From the NCBI RefSeq assembly GCF_004963255.1, contig NZ_SUGA01000012.1, positions 62,001 to 126,000 on the forward strand: a DNA stretch of 64,000 bases, read 5' to 3'. This document shows, one piece after another, positions 46,767-57,236 of the stretch. The DNA comes from Mesorhizobium sp. (GTDB taxonomy: Bacteria > Pseudomonadota > Alphaproteobacteria > Rhizobiales > Rhizobiaceae). Each line of letters starts with the position of its first letter. Position 1 is the first letter of the stretch. Both the position numbers and the translations under genes were made by a program. Below the pieces are notes generated by a model. It ran no database searches, was not told the DNA's origin, and was given only the letters and a program-made list of their open reading frames with translations.

Positions 46767-49543
46767 ACGCGCGGCCGGACGCCGGCGCGGCCCTTCCGTC
46801 AAGCTACGTGGCACGGCTGGAGAATGTCGGCCACGCTTACGCAAAGGTCAGGGCCCTCGATGCCATAACGCTCGATTTCTCGGCCGGCCGCATGGTTGGC
46901 CTGATCGGGCCGGACGGCGTCGGCAAATCCAGCCTGCTTTCCCTGATTGCCGGAGCACGGACGATCCAGCAGGGGCATGTCGAGGTGCTGGGCGGCGACA
47001 TGGCCGATCTCGGCCACCGGCAGAGCGCCTACCCCAGGATCGCCTATATGCCGCAAGGCCTGGGCAAGAACCTCTATCCGACGCTGTCGGTCTTCGACAA
47101 CATCGATTTCTTCGGCCGCCTGTTCGGGCATGATCGGCGCGAGCGCGAGCGCCGCATCGGCGAGCTTCTGAAGCGAACGGGGCTGGCGCCTTTCGCCGAG
47201 CGGCAGGCCGGCAAGCTTTCGGGCGGCATGAAGCAGAAGCTTGGCCTGTGCTGCGCCCTCATCCACGATCCGGACCTCCTGATCCTGGACGAGCCGACCA
47301 CCGGCGTCGACCCGTTGTCGCGCCGCCAGTTCTGGGAACTGGTCGGCGAGATCCGCAAGGGTCGCGAGGGCATGAGCGTCATCATCGCCACGGCCTATAT
47401 GGAAGAGGCCGCGCGCTTCGACTGGCTGGTGGCCATGGACGCGGGCCGCGTGCTCGCCTCCGGAACCCCGGCCGACCTGCTCGAAAGAACCGGCGCGCCC
47501 GACCTGGACGCCGCCTTCATAGCCCTTCTCCCGCCGGAGAAGCGGGACAGCCACGAGGCCGTGGTGATCCCTCCGCGGCCCGCCGACGCCGACAGCGAAC
47601 CTGCCATCGAGGCCGAACACCTCACCATGCACTTCGGCGATTTCACCGCCGTCGACGACGTGAGCTTCCGCATAGGCCGCGGCGAGATCTTCGGTTTCCT
47701 CGGATCGAACGGCTGCGGCAAGACGACCACGATGAAGATGCTGACCGGACTGCTTGAGCCGTCCAAGGGCAAGGCACGGCTGTTCGGGCGCGAGATCGAC
47801 ACCCGCGACATCGAGGTGCGTCGGCGCGTCGGCTACATGTCGCAAGGGTTCTCGCTCTACTCCGAGCTGACGGTCCGGCAGAATCTCGAGCTCCATGCCC
47901 GTCTCTTCGGCATGACCGATGCGGCGATCCCGCCCCGGGTCGAGGAGGTCGCGCAGCAATTCGGCCTCGCCGCCAATGTCGACACGCTACCCGAAGCGCT
48001 CCCGCTCGGCATCCGCCAGCGGCTGTCGCTGGCTGTGGCGATGATCCATTCTCCGGAGATACTGATCCTCGACGAGCCGACCTCCGGCGTCGACCCGGTT
48101 GCCCGCGACGGCTTCTGGCGGATTCTTGCCGACCTCTCGCGCAAGCGCAACGTGACGATCTTCGTGTCCACGCACTTCATGAACGAGGCGGAACGCTGCG
48201 ATCGCATCTCGCTCATGCATGCCGGCAGGGTCCTGGTCAGCGACACGCCTGCCGCGATCGTCAAAAGCCGGTCGGCGGCAACGCTGGAGGAAGCCTTCGT
48301 CGGATATCTCGAGGAGGCGACAGGCACGCAGGCAGAAACGCCGAGCGTGGCGGCCGGGACGATGCCGGTCCCGGAAGCGCCGACCAGTCGTCCTGGCAGG
48401 CGCGGCACAGGCCGTTCATTCGATTTGCGCCGCATGTTCGCCTACACGCGGCGCGAGGCGCTTGAACTCTTGCGCGATCCGATCCGGGCCACGCTGGCGA
48501 CCGTCGGCAGCCTCATCCTGATGTTCGTCGTCGGCTACGGCATCAACATGGACGTCGAAAACCTCTCCTTCGCCGTCCTCGATCACGACGACACGACGAT
48601 CAGCCGGGACTATGTGCTGCAGATCGCCGGCTCGCGCTATTTCACCGAGAAGGCGCCGATCATCGACTATGCCGATCTCGACCGGCGCATGGAGGACGGG
48701 GAACTCAGCCTCGCGATCGAAATCCCGCCCGGCTTCGGGCGCGACCTCGCGCGCGGCCGCGACGTCACGATCGGCGCCTGGATCGACGGCGCCATGCCGA
48801 CACGGGCCGAAACCGTGCAAGGCTATGTTTCGGGAATGCATGCCGGCTGGCTGACGCAGAAGGCGCGTGAACTCTATGGCGACGCCGCCACCGCCAGCGC
48901 CTTCCAGCTCGACATCCGCTACCGCTACAATCCCGACGTCCGAAGTCTCGATGCCATCGTTCCGGCGGTTATCCCGATGCTTCTGCTGCTGATCCCGGCG
49001 ATGCTGGCGGTGCTCAGCGTGGTGCGGGAGAAGGAGCTCGGCTCCATCATCAATTTCTACGTCACGCCCGTCACCCGGCTGGAGTTCCTGATCGGCAAGC
49101 AGATTCCCTATGTCGCCCTCGCGATGCTCAACTTCGTGCTGCTGACAGGCTTCGCCGTCTTCCTCTTCGGCGTGCCGCTGACCGGCAGCCTTCCGGCCTT
49201 TGCCGCCGCCGCCCTTGTCTATGTCACGGCCACGACGGCAATGGGGCTTTTCCTGTCGACCTTCATGAGCAGCCAGATCGCGGCAATCTTCGGAACCGCG
49301 CTGATCACCATGATCCCCGCCACCCAATATTCGGGCATGATCGACCCGGTGTCGTCGCTCCAGGGCGTGGGCGCATTCGTCGGCCGGATCTATCCGACCA
49401 CCTATTTCGTGACGATCTCGCGCGGCGTCTTTTCCAAGGCGCTCAGTTTTGCCGACCTGTCCGGCGCGTTCGTGCCGCTACTCGTCGCCATTCCGGTGCT
49501 GCTCGGCCTTGGAGCGGCGTTCTTGAAAAAACAGGCCCGCTGA
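46763..49543 (+). CDS. rbbA: RbbA-like fused ABC transporter (two ATPase domains plus ABC-2 membrane domain)
   Basis: 926 residues from ATG 46763. ABC domain 1: Walker A GPDGVGKS (49-56), [28 protein letters not shown] domain 2: Walker A GSNGCGKT (314-321), signature [14 protein letters not shown] (looser), [14 protein letters not shown]. From about 560 an ABC-2 membrane domain ([20 protein letters not shown], then a periplasmic loop and five C-terminal membrane segments). This fusion is the layout of E. coli RbbA/YhiH, known as a ribosome-associated ATPase. As part of an HlyD-containing operon, an export role is equally likely. Confidence 0.9.
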   Translation: MNARPDAGAALPSSYVARLENVGHAYAKVRALDAITLDFSAGRMVGLIGPDGVGKSSLLSLIAGARTIQQGHVEVLGGDMADLGHRQSAYPRIAYMPQGLGKNLYPTLSVFDNIDFFGRLFGHDRRERERRIGELLKRTGLAPFAERQAGKLSGGMKQKLGLCCALIHDPDLLILDEPTTGVDPLSRRQFWELVGEIRKGREGMSVIIATAYMEEAARFDWLVAMDAGRVLASGTPADLLERTGAPDLDAAFIALLPPEKRDSHEAVVIPPRPADADSEPAIEAEHLTMHFGDFTAVDDVSFRIGRGEIFGFLGSNGCGKTTTMKMLTGLLEPSKGKARLFGREIDTRDIEVRRRVGYMSQGFSLYSELTVRQNLELHARLFGMTDAAIPPRVEEVAQQFGLAANVDTLPEALPLGIRQRLSLAVAMIHSPEILILDEPTSGVDPVARDGFWRILADLSRKRNVTIFVSTHFMNEAERCDRISLMHAGRVLVSDTPAAIVKSRSAATLEEAFVGYLEEATGTQAETPSVAAGTMPVPEAPTSRPGRRGTGRSFDLRRMFAYTRREALELLRDPIRATLATVGSLILMFVVGYGINMDVENLSFAVLDHDDTTISRDYVLQIAGSRYFTEKAPIIDYADLDRRMEDGELSLAIEIPPGFGRDLARGRDVTIGAWIDGAMPTRAETVQGYVSGMHAGWLTQKARELYGDAATASAFQLDIRYRYNPDVRSLDAIVPAVIPMLLLLIPAMLAVLSVVREKELGSIINFYVTPVTRLEFLIGKQIPYVALAMLNFVLLTGFAVFLFGVPLTGSLPAFAAAALVYVTATTAMGLFLSTFMSSQIAAIFGTALITMIPATQYSGMIDPVSSLQGVGAFVGRIYPTTYFVTISRGVFSKALSFADLSGAFVPLLVAIPVLLGLGAAFLKKQAR

Positions 49544-50655
49544 TGCGCATCGCCAACATATACAATCTCGGCATAAAGGAACTGCGCGGTCTCATGCGGG
49601 ACCCGATGATGCTCGTGCTGATCGTCTATGCCTTCACCGCCGCCATCTACACCGCCTCGAAGGCGATGCCCGAGACGCTCAATCACGCTCCGATCGCCAT
49701 CGTCGACGAGGATCAGTCGCCGGTCTCGTCGCGTATCGTCACGGCATTTTATCCGCCTTACTTCACCGCACCGTTGCTCATCTCCCAGCCCGAGATGGAC
49801 CGTCGGATGGATTCAGGCATGGATACTTTCGCGCTGGATATTCCGCCGAACTTCCAGCGCGATCTGCTGGCCGGCCGCTCGCCGACGGTTCAGCTCAACG
49901 TCGACGCCACCCGGATGTCGCAGGCCTTTACCGGCGGAGGCTATATCCAGTCGATCGTTTCCGGAGAAGTGAACGAATTCCTCGACCACTACCGTGCCGA
50001 GGCCTCCCTGCCCGTCGACCTCGACCTGCGGGCGCGCTTCAACCCCGAACTCAACAAGGGCTGGTTCGGCGCCATCACCGACGCGATTTCCTCCATCACC
50101 ATGCTGTCGATCGTGCTCACCGGCGCGGCGCTGATACGCGAGCGCGAGCACGGTACGATCGAGCATCTCCTGGTGATGCCCGTCACCCCGTTCGAGATCA
50201 TGACGAGCAAGATCTGGTCGATGAGCATCGTTGTGCTTGCAGCATCCGGCCTTGCGCTCGTCTTCGTCATCCAGGGACTGCTGTCGGTCCCCATCAATGG
50301 ATCGATCACGCTGTTCATGGTGGGCGCGGCGCTCGACATAGTCGCCATGACCTGCCTCGGGATATTCCTTGCCACCGTCGCCGGGTCCATGCCGCAATTC
50401 GGCCTGCTGCTGATGATGGTGCTTCTGCCCTTGCAGGTGCTGTCCGGCGGCGTCACGCCGCGCGAGAGCATGCCCCTCCCCATCCAGGCCATCATGTTCG
50501 CAGCGCCCAACACGCATTTCGTCATGCTGGCACAGGCGGTGCTGTTCCGCGGTGCGGGCCTCGATGTCGTGTGGCCGCAGCTCGTGGCGCTGCTGGTCAT
50601 CAGCGCGCTCCTGTTTGCGTTCTCGCTCGGGCGCTTCCGCCAGTTCCTGAAATAG
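49543..50655 (+). CDS. ABC-2 family transporter permease (YhhJ-like)
   Basis: 370 residues. N-terminal membrane segment ([19 protein letters not shown]), a large periplasmic domain (about 45-170) and five to six C-terminal segments, including the [20 protein letters not shown] loop typical of ABC-2 permeases such as YhhJ and YbhR. Starts on the last base of the RbbA stop region (1-bp overlap). Completes the three-part efflux system. Confidence 0.9.
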   Translation: MRIANIYNLGIKELRGLMRDPMMLVLIVYAFTAAIYTASKAMPETLNHAPIAIVDEDQSPVSSRIVTAFYPPYFTAPLLISQPEMDRRMDSGMDTFALDIPPNFQRDLLAGRSPTVQLNVDATRMSQAFTGGGYIQSIVSGEVNEFLDHYRAEASLPVDLDLRARFNPELNKGWFGAITDAISSITMLSIVLTGAALIREREHGTIEHLLVMPVTPFEIMTSKIWSMSIVVLAASGLALVFVIQGLLSVPINGSITLFMVGAALDIVAMTCLGIFLATVAGSMPQFGLLLMMVLLPLQVLSGGVTPRESMPLPIQAIMFAAPNTHFVMLAQAVLFRGAGLDVVWPQLVALLVISALLFAFSLGRFRQFLK

Positions 50656-50683
50656 GATCCACTCACAACCCAGGAGTATTCCT

Positions 50684-51719
50684 ATGGCCAAGACTATGAA
50701 AGCCGCCGTCGTTCGCCAGTTCGGCAAGCCTCTCGTGATCGAAGAGGTTCCGGTGCCGACGCCCGGAGCCGGCCAGATCCTCGTCAAGATCGCGGCCACC
50801 GGCGTGTGCCACACCGATCTGCACGCCGCCGAAGGCGATTGGCCGGTGAAGCCCAAGCCGCCCTTCATTCCCGGACATGAGGGTGTCGGGCACGTCGTGG
50901 CGGTTGGATCGAGCGTCAAGCACGTCAAGGAAGGCGATCGCGTCGGCTTGCCCTGGCTCTATACCGCCTGCGGCCACTGCAGACATTGTCTCGGCGGGTG
51001 GGAAACGCTTTGCGAGGAGCAGCAGAACACCGGTTATTCGGTGAACGGCAGCTTTGCCGAATACGTCCTTGCCGATCCCGATTATGTCGGCCATCTGCCG
51101 GGCAACATATCATTCACGGAGATCGCGCCGATCCTGTGCGCGGGCGTCACCGTCTACAAGGGCCTCAAGGTCACGGACACCAAGCCTGGCGACTGGGTGG
51201 TGATCTCGGGTATCGGCGGGCTCGGCCACCTGGCGGTTCAATATGCGAAGGCGATGGGGCTGAACGTCATTGCCGTCGACATCGACGATGCGAAGCTCGA
51301 CCTCGCCAAACGCCTCGGCGCCGCGCTGGCCGTCAACGCCCGCCAGGCCGATCCCGCCGCCTTCGTCAAGAAGGAGGTCGGCGGCGCCCAGGGGGTTCTT
51401 GTCACCGCCGTGTCGCCGAAAGCCTTCGAGCAGGCGCTCGGAAATGGTCGGCCGCGGAGGGACGGTGTCGCTCAACGGTCTGCCGCCAGGCGATTTCCCA
51501 CTGTCGATCTTCGATACCGTGCTCAACGGCGTGACCGTCCGCGGTTCGATCGTCGGGACACGGCTCGACCTGCAGGAAGCGCTGGACTTTGCGGGGGACG
51601 GCAAGGTCAGGGCGACAATCGAGACCGAACAGCTCGAGAGCATCAACGACATCTTCTCCCGCATGCACAGGGGCGACATCCAGGGCCGCATCGTCATTGA
51701 TTATGAAAAGCAGGCCTGA
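50684..51719 (+). pseudogene. adhP: Zinc-dependent alcohol dehydrogenase (AdhP-like), frameshifted
   Basis: Start behind CAGGAG at 50670. Catalytic zinc ligands GVCHTDLH and GHEGVG, structural zinc Cys set [15 protein letters not shown], and the NAD site [15 protein letters not shown] are intact. After EQALG at 51441 the frame is lost; the frame starting ATG 51444 continues [20 protein letters not shown] to DYEKQA and the TGA at 51717-51719. One extra A in AAA (51442-51444) explains it; corrected, the protein has 344 residues, the normal AdhP length. Real inactivation or a homopolymer error. It oxidises ethanol and other primary alcohols with NAD. Confidence 0.85.
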
Positions 51720-51748
51720 GGCGCCGCGGCTGCAACCCTCGGAACGCG

Positions 51749-51775
51749 AGCTCAGCCGGCCCGGTCGGCTGAGCT
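51749..51775. terminator. Hairpin terminator between convergent genes
   Basis: 10-bp perfect stem AGCTCAGCCG (51749-51758) and CGGCTGAGCT (51766-51775), loop of seven bases, between the adhP-like gene and the UgpC-like gene. No strong T-tract follows, so it is a weaker call than the one at 35376. Confidence 0.6.
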
Positions 51776-51870
51776 GGTTCGGCCGCCATTGGTCGCGCGC
51801 GATCCGGCCGAGTGCACCCATTCGCGGCCTCGGCCGCTTAAACTCGAGCTCCACGGGCGAGCAGTTCCCC

Positions 51871-52947
51871 CTACCCTCTGACGAGTTCGTCCCGATTTAT
51901 CCTCATGCCATTTCGCGCGTCGAACAGGTGGACCTTCGAAACCATCGCCTCCAACCCAACCTCTTGATCGGGCTTGAACGGCGGGCGATCCCGAACTTCG
52001 GCCACGAGCTCGACCCCGCTTGTCCTCAACGTCAGTTCCTGAGCCTCTCCTGTCGGCTCCACCACCTGGACGCTTGCCCTCGCATGGTCGCCGCCGACGA
52101 TGATGTGCTGGGGACGGATCCCGTAAATCACCTCTTGTGCACCGTGGAACTCCAGACCTTTGGGCAATGGCAGGCGAAGGCCCGAACCGGCTTCGAACGC
52201 GCCGTTGTCGACGCGACCTTCGATGAGATTCATTTCCGGGGAGCCGATAAAGCCCGCGACGAACAGATTGGCCGGTTTCTCGTAGAGCTCGGAAGGGGTG
52301 CCGATCTGTTCGATGCGGCCCTTGTTCAGGACCACGATGCGGTCGGCGAGCGTCATCGCCTCGGTCTGGTCATGTGTGACGTAGATGCTGGTGCGGCCGA
52401 GCCGCTGGTGCAGCTTCTTGATCTCGGCACGCATCTTCACGCGCAGCTTGGCGTCGAGATTGCTGAGCGGCTCGTCGAACAGGAAGGCCGAGGGCGCGCG
52501 CACGATCGCGCGACCCATCGCGACACGCTGGCGCTGGCCGCCGGACAGCTGACGCGGCATGCGGCCGAGCAGGTCCTGCAGACCGAGGATTTCGGCAGCC
52601 GCCTTCACCCTGGAGACGATCTCCTCCCTGGGAACCTTGGCCAGCCGAAGCGCGAAGCTCATATTGTCGGCCACGCTCATATGCGGATAGAGCGCGTAGC
52701 TCTGGAACACCATGGCTATGTCGCGCGACTTGGCCGGCATCTCGTCGACGACGCGCCCGCCGATGCGGATCTCACCAGTCGTATGCTCTTCGAGCCCCGC
52801 GATGATGCGCAGCAGCGTTGACTTGCCGCAGCCTGACGGACCGACCAGGACCACGAACTCGCCGCTGGCGATTTCGATGTTGACGTCGCGCAGGACTTCC
52901 ACCGCGCCGAAGCTCTTGCCGAGTTGTTCTATCTCGATTGCGGACAC
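51871..52947 (-). CDS. Carbohydrate ABC importer ATPase (UgpC/MalK type)
   Basis: 358 residues. Walker A GPSGCGKS (36-43), signature QLSGGQRQRVAMGRAIV, Walker B AFLFDEPLSNLDAKLR, switch VTHDQ, and a C-terminal regulatory TOBE/MalK domain (about 240-358). Last gene of the operon 56891-51871. UgpC/MsmX-type ATPases often serve several importers, so it may also power the 38273-42476 system, which lacks its own. Confidence 0.92.
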   Translation of the reverse strand: MSAIEIEQLGKSFGAVEVLRDVNIEIASGEFVVLVGPSGCGKSTLLRIIAGLEEHTTGEIRIGGRVVDEMPAKSRDIAMVFQSYALYPHMSVADNMSFALRLAKVPREEIVSRVKAAAEILGLQDLLGRMPRQLSGGQRQRVAMGRAIVRAPSAFLFDEPLSNLDAKLRVKMRAEIKKLHQRLGRTSIYVTHDQTEAMTLADRIVVLNKGRIEQIGTPSELYEKPANLFVAGFIGSPEMNLIEGRVDNGAFEAGSGLRLPLPKGLEFHGAQEVIYGIRPQHIIVGGDHARASVQVVEPTGEAQELTLRTSGVELVAEVRDRPPFKPDQEVGLEAMVSKVHLFDARNGMRINRDELVRG

Positions 52948-52973
52948 CTATTCTTCTCCCGTACCGGCGCGGC

Positions 52974-53729
52974 TCATTTGCCCTGGGCCTGCCGCCATGC
53001 GCGGTATTCGGCCTCGCCCTCGGGGCTCAACGGATAATATTTCCGCAGGTCTCCGCCTTGCGCGAGCCGCGCGCGCGAAAACTCCTCCCACTCGATATGC
53101 GCGCCGGCGAGCTCGACCAGTCTGGGGGCAAGCGCGACCGGCACGACGACCACGCCGTCGTCGTCGGCGACGATGATGTCGCCGGGGATGACCAGCACGT
53201 TCGAGCAGGCGATCGGAACGTTGACGGCGAAGGGAACGATGTTGGTCTGGGCATGGAAATTCGGCGTGACGCCTCTTACCCAGATGCCGATATCGAGCGC
53301 CGCCGCCTGAGCGGAATCGCGAATGCAGCCGTCGACAACGACGCCGGCGCCGCCACGCCCGGCAAAATAGGTCAGCATCATCTCGCCGAAGATGCCGCTG
53401 CCCAGATCGCCGCGGGCGTCGACCACCACCATGTCGCCCGGCTGTGTGGGATAAAGCACGTGGCGGTGCAGTTGCCGCTCCGGCTCCTCATATTCCGTCT
53501 CGTTGTACAGATCCTCGCGCTTCGGCATGCATTGGAGCGTGAGCGCCGGCCCCGCCGCCGTGCTGCCGGAACGCAAGGGACGCGGGCCACGGATTTGCGG
53601 ATCACGAATGCCCATCTTGTGGTAGAGCTCGCTGGCCAGCGTCGCCGAACCGATCGCCGCCAGCGCGTCGACCAGTTCTCGTGGCGGCCGGGAAATGTCC
53701 GGTATCGCCGGTATCTGGTCAGCTTGCAT
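52974..53729 (-). CDS. RraA-like protein, probable 4-hydroxy-2-oxo acid aldolase
   Basis: 251 residues from ATG 53729 behind GGAGGAA. RraA fold with DARGDLGSGIFGEMM and the GVVVDGCIRDSAQ motif, where the Asp and Arg-Asp bind metal and oxaloacetate-type substrates in HMG/CHA aldolases. True RNase E inhibitors (RraA) are shorter (about 160 residues); this longer form is usual for the aldolase/decarboxylase group. In a sugar-acid cluster with enolase-type dehydratases it could cleave 2-keto-3-deoxy acids to pyruvate plus an aldehyde. Confidence 0.85.
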   Translation of the reverse strand: MQADQIPAIPDISRPPRELVDALAAIGSATLASELYHKMGIRDPQIRGPRPLRSGSTAAGPALTLQCMPKREDLYNETEYEEPERQLHRHVLYPTQPGDMVVVDARGDLGSGIFGEMMLTYFAGRGGAGVVVDGCIRDSAQAAALDIGIWVRGVTPNFHAQTNIVPFAVNVPIACSNVLVIPGDIIVADDDGVVVVPVALAPRLVELAGAHIEWEEFSRARLAQGGDLRKYYPLSPEGEAEYRAWRQAQGK

Positions 53730-53806
53730 TCCGTTCCTCCAATCTGCGCTGTGGCGCAAGCCTCATCGATCGTCACTCAGTTGCGTTCAACCATCGTTCC
53801 AGCCGT

Positions 53807-54685
53807 TCAACCGCGAACCGCACCGGTCGTCAGGCCTTTGACCAGCAGCCCCTGGGCAAACCAGACGAACACCAAAGTCGGGATGACCATGAGCACGCCG
53901 GCAGCCGACATGGCGCCCCAGTCGATGCCGTACTGCGAGACGAAATTGGTGAGCCCGACGGGCAGTGTCTGCGCCGCCTTGCTTGAGGTCAGCGTTAGCG
54001 CGAGCAGCAGGTCGTTCCAGGTGAAGAGGAAGGTGATCACGGCGCTGGCGCCGATGCCCGGCGCAATCAGCGGCGCGACGATCTGGACCAGCGTGCGCAC
54101 GGTGCCGGCGCCGTCCGATTGGGCGGCCTCCTCGATCTCCTTCGGCACATCCTGGATGAAGCCCAGAAGCAGCCAGATGGCGACAGGGAGCTTGGCTGCC
54201 GTATGGCTGAGGATCAGCGCCCAAATGGTGTCGAGCAGGCCCATGGCGGCGAACACGGCGAAGAGCGGAATCGCGAGCGCGATGACCGGGATCATGCGCA
54301 TGATCAAAAGCAGCCCGAAGATCAGCATGGCGCCCGGCATCCTGAAGCGCGACAGCGCATAGGCGCAGGGTATCGCCAGCAGATGGACGAGGACGACCGT
54401 CGCCACCGAGACGATGACGGTGTTCCAGACATAGCCCATCGTGTCGTACTGGGCGAAGACCGCGACATACTGCGTCAGCGTCGCGGTCTCGGGGATGATG
54501 TGCACCGGAACCGAGAAGATGTCGGCCGAGCTGCGGATCGAGGTCAGGAACAGCCACACCAGCGGAAAGACGGTGAGCGCGACGGTCAGGACCAGCGCCA
54601 AATACTGACCGGCGATCGCCGCCGTGAACCGGCGGCGCCGGCGCTTTGGCACGGAACGTGCGCCGACGATGACGGCTTCGGTCAT
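53807..54685 (-). CDS. Carbohydrate ABC importer permease (MalG type)
   Basis: 292 residues from ATG 54685, overlapping the MalF-type stop by 4 bp. Six membrane segments, EAA loop EIEEAAQSDGAGTVRTLVQIVAPL and the typical end QGLLVKGLTTGAVRG. Arg-rich N-terminus (KRRRRRF) faces the cytoplasm. Confidence 0.9.
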   Translation of the reverse strand: MTEAVIVGARSVPKRRRRRFTAAIAGQYLALVLTVALTVFPLVWLFLTSIRSSADIFSVPVHIIPETATLTQYVAVFAQYDTMGYVWNTVIVSVATVVLVHLLAIPCAYALSRFRMPGAMLIFGLLLIMRMIPVIALAIPLFAVFAAMGLLDTIWALILSHTAAKLPVAIWLLLGFIQDVPKEIEEAAQSDGAGTVRTLVQIVAPLIAPGIGASAVITFLFTWNDLLLALTLTSSKAAQTLPVGLTNFVSQYGIDWGAMSAAGVLMVIPTLVFVWFAQGLLVKGLTTGAVRG

Positions 54686-55611
54686 ATCGCCCTCCGTTTC
54701 GCAATGAGCCACGGCACCCCGTAGAGCAGGCCGAGCACGAACAGCGACATGCCCAGCGCGATGTAGGAGACCGCCGCCGCGTGTCCGAAATCCACCGCCT
54801 GAAACGCCAGCAGGTAGGAATAGACCGTGAGCAGGTTGGTGGCGCCGCCCGGTCCGCCCTGCGTCATCAGCCAGACGACATCGAAGGTGCGGAACGTGTC
54901 GATGATGCGCAGCATCAGCGCGATCATGATCACCGGGCGCATCAGCGGCAGCACGATATGCCAGAAGCGCTGCCATGGCGTGGCGCCGTCCACGGTGGCC
55001 GCCTCCAGCGGCTCCTGCGGCAGGGACTGCAGGCCGGCAAGGAACAGGAGAACCATCAACGGCGTGTTCTGCCAGACATCGGCGACGATCACCGAGATGA
55101 GCGCCCAGGCCGGATGGGTGAGCCACGGAATGTCAGGCAGGTTGAAGATGCGCAGCAGCGCGTCGACCAGCCCGTACTGGGTGTTGAACAGCCAGCGGAA
55201 GTTCAGGCCGACGACGGCGGGCGCGATCATCGGCGGGACCAGAAGCAAGGTGCGTGCAAGGCGCATGCCGCGCAATTTGCCGTTGACGAGCACCGCGATC
55301 GCCATGCCGGCCACCACTTCGATCGTGATGGAAACGACGCTGAAAATGGTCTGGTTTCGCAGCGCCTGGTTGAACTGTCGGCCTAACAGCTCGTCGGTGT
55401 AGTTTCCCGTTCCGATGAATGGCGCCGAGCCGCTCAGGTCCCAGCGGAAGAAGCTCATGATGAAGGAGTATCCGAGCGGATAGATGAGGATGGCCAGCAT
55501 GACGAGAAGCGCCGGGCTGGCCAACAGGTATCCTCTCTGCCAGGTGTAGGGCAGCGGCGAACGTCGCCGGCGCCCTGTCACCGGAGCCTGCGCAATGGGC
55601 GCCATGCTCAA
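54682..55611 (-). CDS. Carbohydrate ABC importer permease (MalF type)
   Basis: 309 residues, six membrane segments; EAA loop PLEAATVDGATPWQRFWHIVLPL. Overlaps the binding-protein stop by 4 bp (55608-55611). Partner of the MalG-type permease. Confidence 0.9.
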   Translation of the reverse strand: MSMAPIAQAPVTGRRRRSPLPYTWQRGYLLASPALLVMLAILIYPLGYSFIMSFFRWDLSGSAPFIGTGNYTDELLGRQFNQALRNQTIFSVVSITIEVVAGMAIAVLVNGKLRGMRLARTLLLVPPMIAPAVVGLNFRWLFNTQYGLVDALLRIFNLPDIPWLTHPAWALISVIVADVWQNTPLMVLLFLAGLQSLPQEPLEAATVDGATPWQRFWHIVLPLMRPVIMIALMLRIIDTFRTFDVVWLMTQGGPGGATNLLTVYSYLLAFQAVDFGHAAAVSYIALGMSLFVLGLLYGVPWLIAKRRAI

Positions 55612-56891
55612 TCGTAAGCTCCGGCCCTGCGCATGGTCTCTTCCGCTTCCTTCGCCGCCTGATTAAGCGAGTCGGCGGGGGAAGCCTGGTCGGACAGGGC
55701 TTGCTCGATGGCCGAGAACATCAAGGTGCAGACCTTCGAGAAGCCGGCAAGCTTCGGCCATTCCTTGCCGTTGGCGATCGTCGTCTCCAGCTGCTGCAGC
55801 CAAGTCGCCTGCGGGCCCTTGGCCGCGGCGATCACTTCCTTGGCCAGGCTCTGGCTGCTCGGGAAGTTGGTGAACTGGTCGAACTGCAGCCGCTGGGCGT
55901 CGGTGCTGACCGTGTATTTAATGAACTCGACGGCGGCTTCCTTGCGGCCGGATTGGCCATTGAGCGCCATGGCATGGGAGATGGCGCATGAGATCGCCGC
56001 CTTGTCCCGCACATAGGGCGCCGTCGACCATTTGCCGACGACGCGCGAGGTTTCCGGATTGGACAGAGTGGCGAAGGCGCCCGGCCAATCGAAAGTGGCA
56101 TAGACCGTGCCGGACGAGAATTCGGTCGAGTTCTCGTTCCATTGATAGCCGACGGCGTCGGGCGGGACGATTTTGTGCTTCTGGATCAGATCGCGATAGA
56201 AGGTGAGCGCCTTGATGCCGGCTTCGGAATTGAAGGCCGGCTTGTTGGCCTGGTCGACCCAGTCGCCGCCAGCCTGCCAGAGCAGGTCGCTGAAGGTGCG
56301 CTGGGCAGGGTCGCCCTGCCCCGGCACGACAAGGCCATAGTGACCGTTGCCGGTGAGTTTCAGGCCGACATCGACGAGTTCTTCCCACGTCTCGGCCGGC
56401 TTCAGGCCTTTCTCCTGGTAGATGTCGCTGCGGTAATACTGAACGCGCGCATCCATGTTGCGCGGAATCGCGGCCAGATTTCCGGTCTTGGGATCGCGCA
56501 AATATTTGACCGCGACGGGATAGAAGTCCGCCAGCTCGGCGTCACTGAAATAGCTGTTCAGCGGCGCGAAATGGTTGAAGTAGGAATCGATCTGCGCCGT
56601 GTGGGTGCTGTAGACATCGTACTGGCTCGACCGCGCCGCGCTCAAAGTGACCACCTTCGCCGTCAAGGGCGTGAATTCCAGGAGGTCATAGCGAACCTTG
56701 ATGCCGGTCTTGGCGGTGAAGTCCTGAACGATCTTCTCCCAATATTTGGGATAGAGCGGGCCGCCCGTGATCAGCAATGCGGTGATCTCTTTAGCGTCCG
56801 CCCTGGCAACCCACGGCGCGGCAAGCGAGCCGGCCGTCACCGCCGCGCTCGCGGCCAGGAATTTGCGTCTCGATAAGTTTCCGGACATCAC
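55608..56891 (-). CDS. Carbohydrate ABC importer binding protein with Tat-type signal
   Basis: 427 residues. The signal MMSGNLSRRKFLAASAAVTA carries a twin-arginine SRRKFL motif, with likely cleavage near ARA-DA (residue 32). Family-1 sugar-binding features include IPRNMDARVQYYRSDIYQEKGLKP and FDWPGAFATLSNP. First gene of the importer operon 56891-51871 (binding protein, MalF, MalG, RraA-like, ATPase). The GntR regulator is divergent, with 345 bp between the starts. Confidence 0.9.
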   Translation of the reverse strand: MMSGNLSRRKFLAASAAVTAGSLAAPWVARADAKEITALLITGGPLYPKYWEKIVQDFTAKTGIKVRYDLLEFTPLTAKVVTLSAARSSQYDVYSTHTAQIDSYFNHFAPLNSYFSDAELADFYPVAVKYLRDPKTGNLAAIPRNMDARVQYYRSDIYQEKGLKPAETWEELVDVGLKLTGNGHYGLVVPGQGDPAQRTFSDLLWQAGGDWVDQANKPAFNSEAGIKALTFYRDLIQKHKIVPPDAVGYQWNENSTEFSSGTVYATFDWPGAFATLSNPETSRVVGKWSTAPYVRDKAAISCAISHAMALNGQSGRKEAAVEFIKYTVSTDAQRLQFDQFTNFPSSQSLAKEVIAAAKGPQATWLQQLETTIANGKEWPKLAGFSKVCTLMFSAIEQALSDQASPADSLNQAAKEAEETMRRAGAYD

Positions 56892-57236
56892 AATCTCCTC
56901 CTGGTTTGATTGGTCGGTCCATCCAGGGACGGCCGACGACTTTCAGCCTCGGCAGCCAGCGGCGTGCTCCTCCCGCCGCCAGACTGCGTGGATTGGTTCC
57001 CGAACGACGCTTGCGAGCCTCCGGGCGATCGGCACTTGCGCTCCAACACGCCTCGCTCAGTTGCGAGGCGTATCGATCGTGATCTCGACACCGGCGGCAA
57101 CGGGGAACGGCGGCTCAACACCGCCTCGATCCCTTTCCGCAGGCCGTGTTATAGGCTAGTGAGCATTTTTATGAGATAAGTTGACTGCATATCTAGCTAT
57201 CAGCCTATAAGCTTATCAGACAAGTGGATGTTAGTG
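56892..57236. other. Divergent regulatory region between importer operon and GntR gene
   Basis: 345 bp without a gene. The half near 57150-57225 is AT-rich and holds an inverted repeat TTATAGGCT (57149-57157) with AGCCTATAA (57202-57210), and the operator-like GCTTATCAGACAAGT at 57211-57225. These could control both directions. The part at 56892-57120 shows nothing definite. Confidence 0.6.
57211..57225. promoter_or_regulatory. GntR/FCD-type operator, copy 1
   Basis: GCTTATCAGACAAGT, just before the GntR gene start at 57237, hence suited for autoregulation. Matches two other sites at 59067-59081 and 59218-59232 to the pattern RCTYRTYWRACAAGT. Confidence 0.65.
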
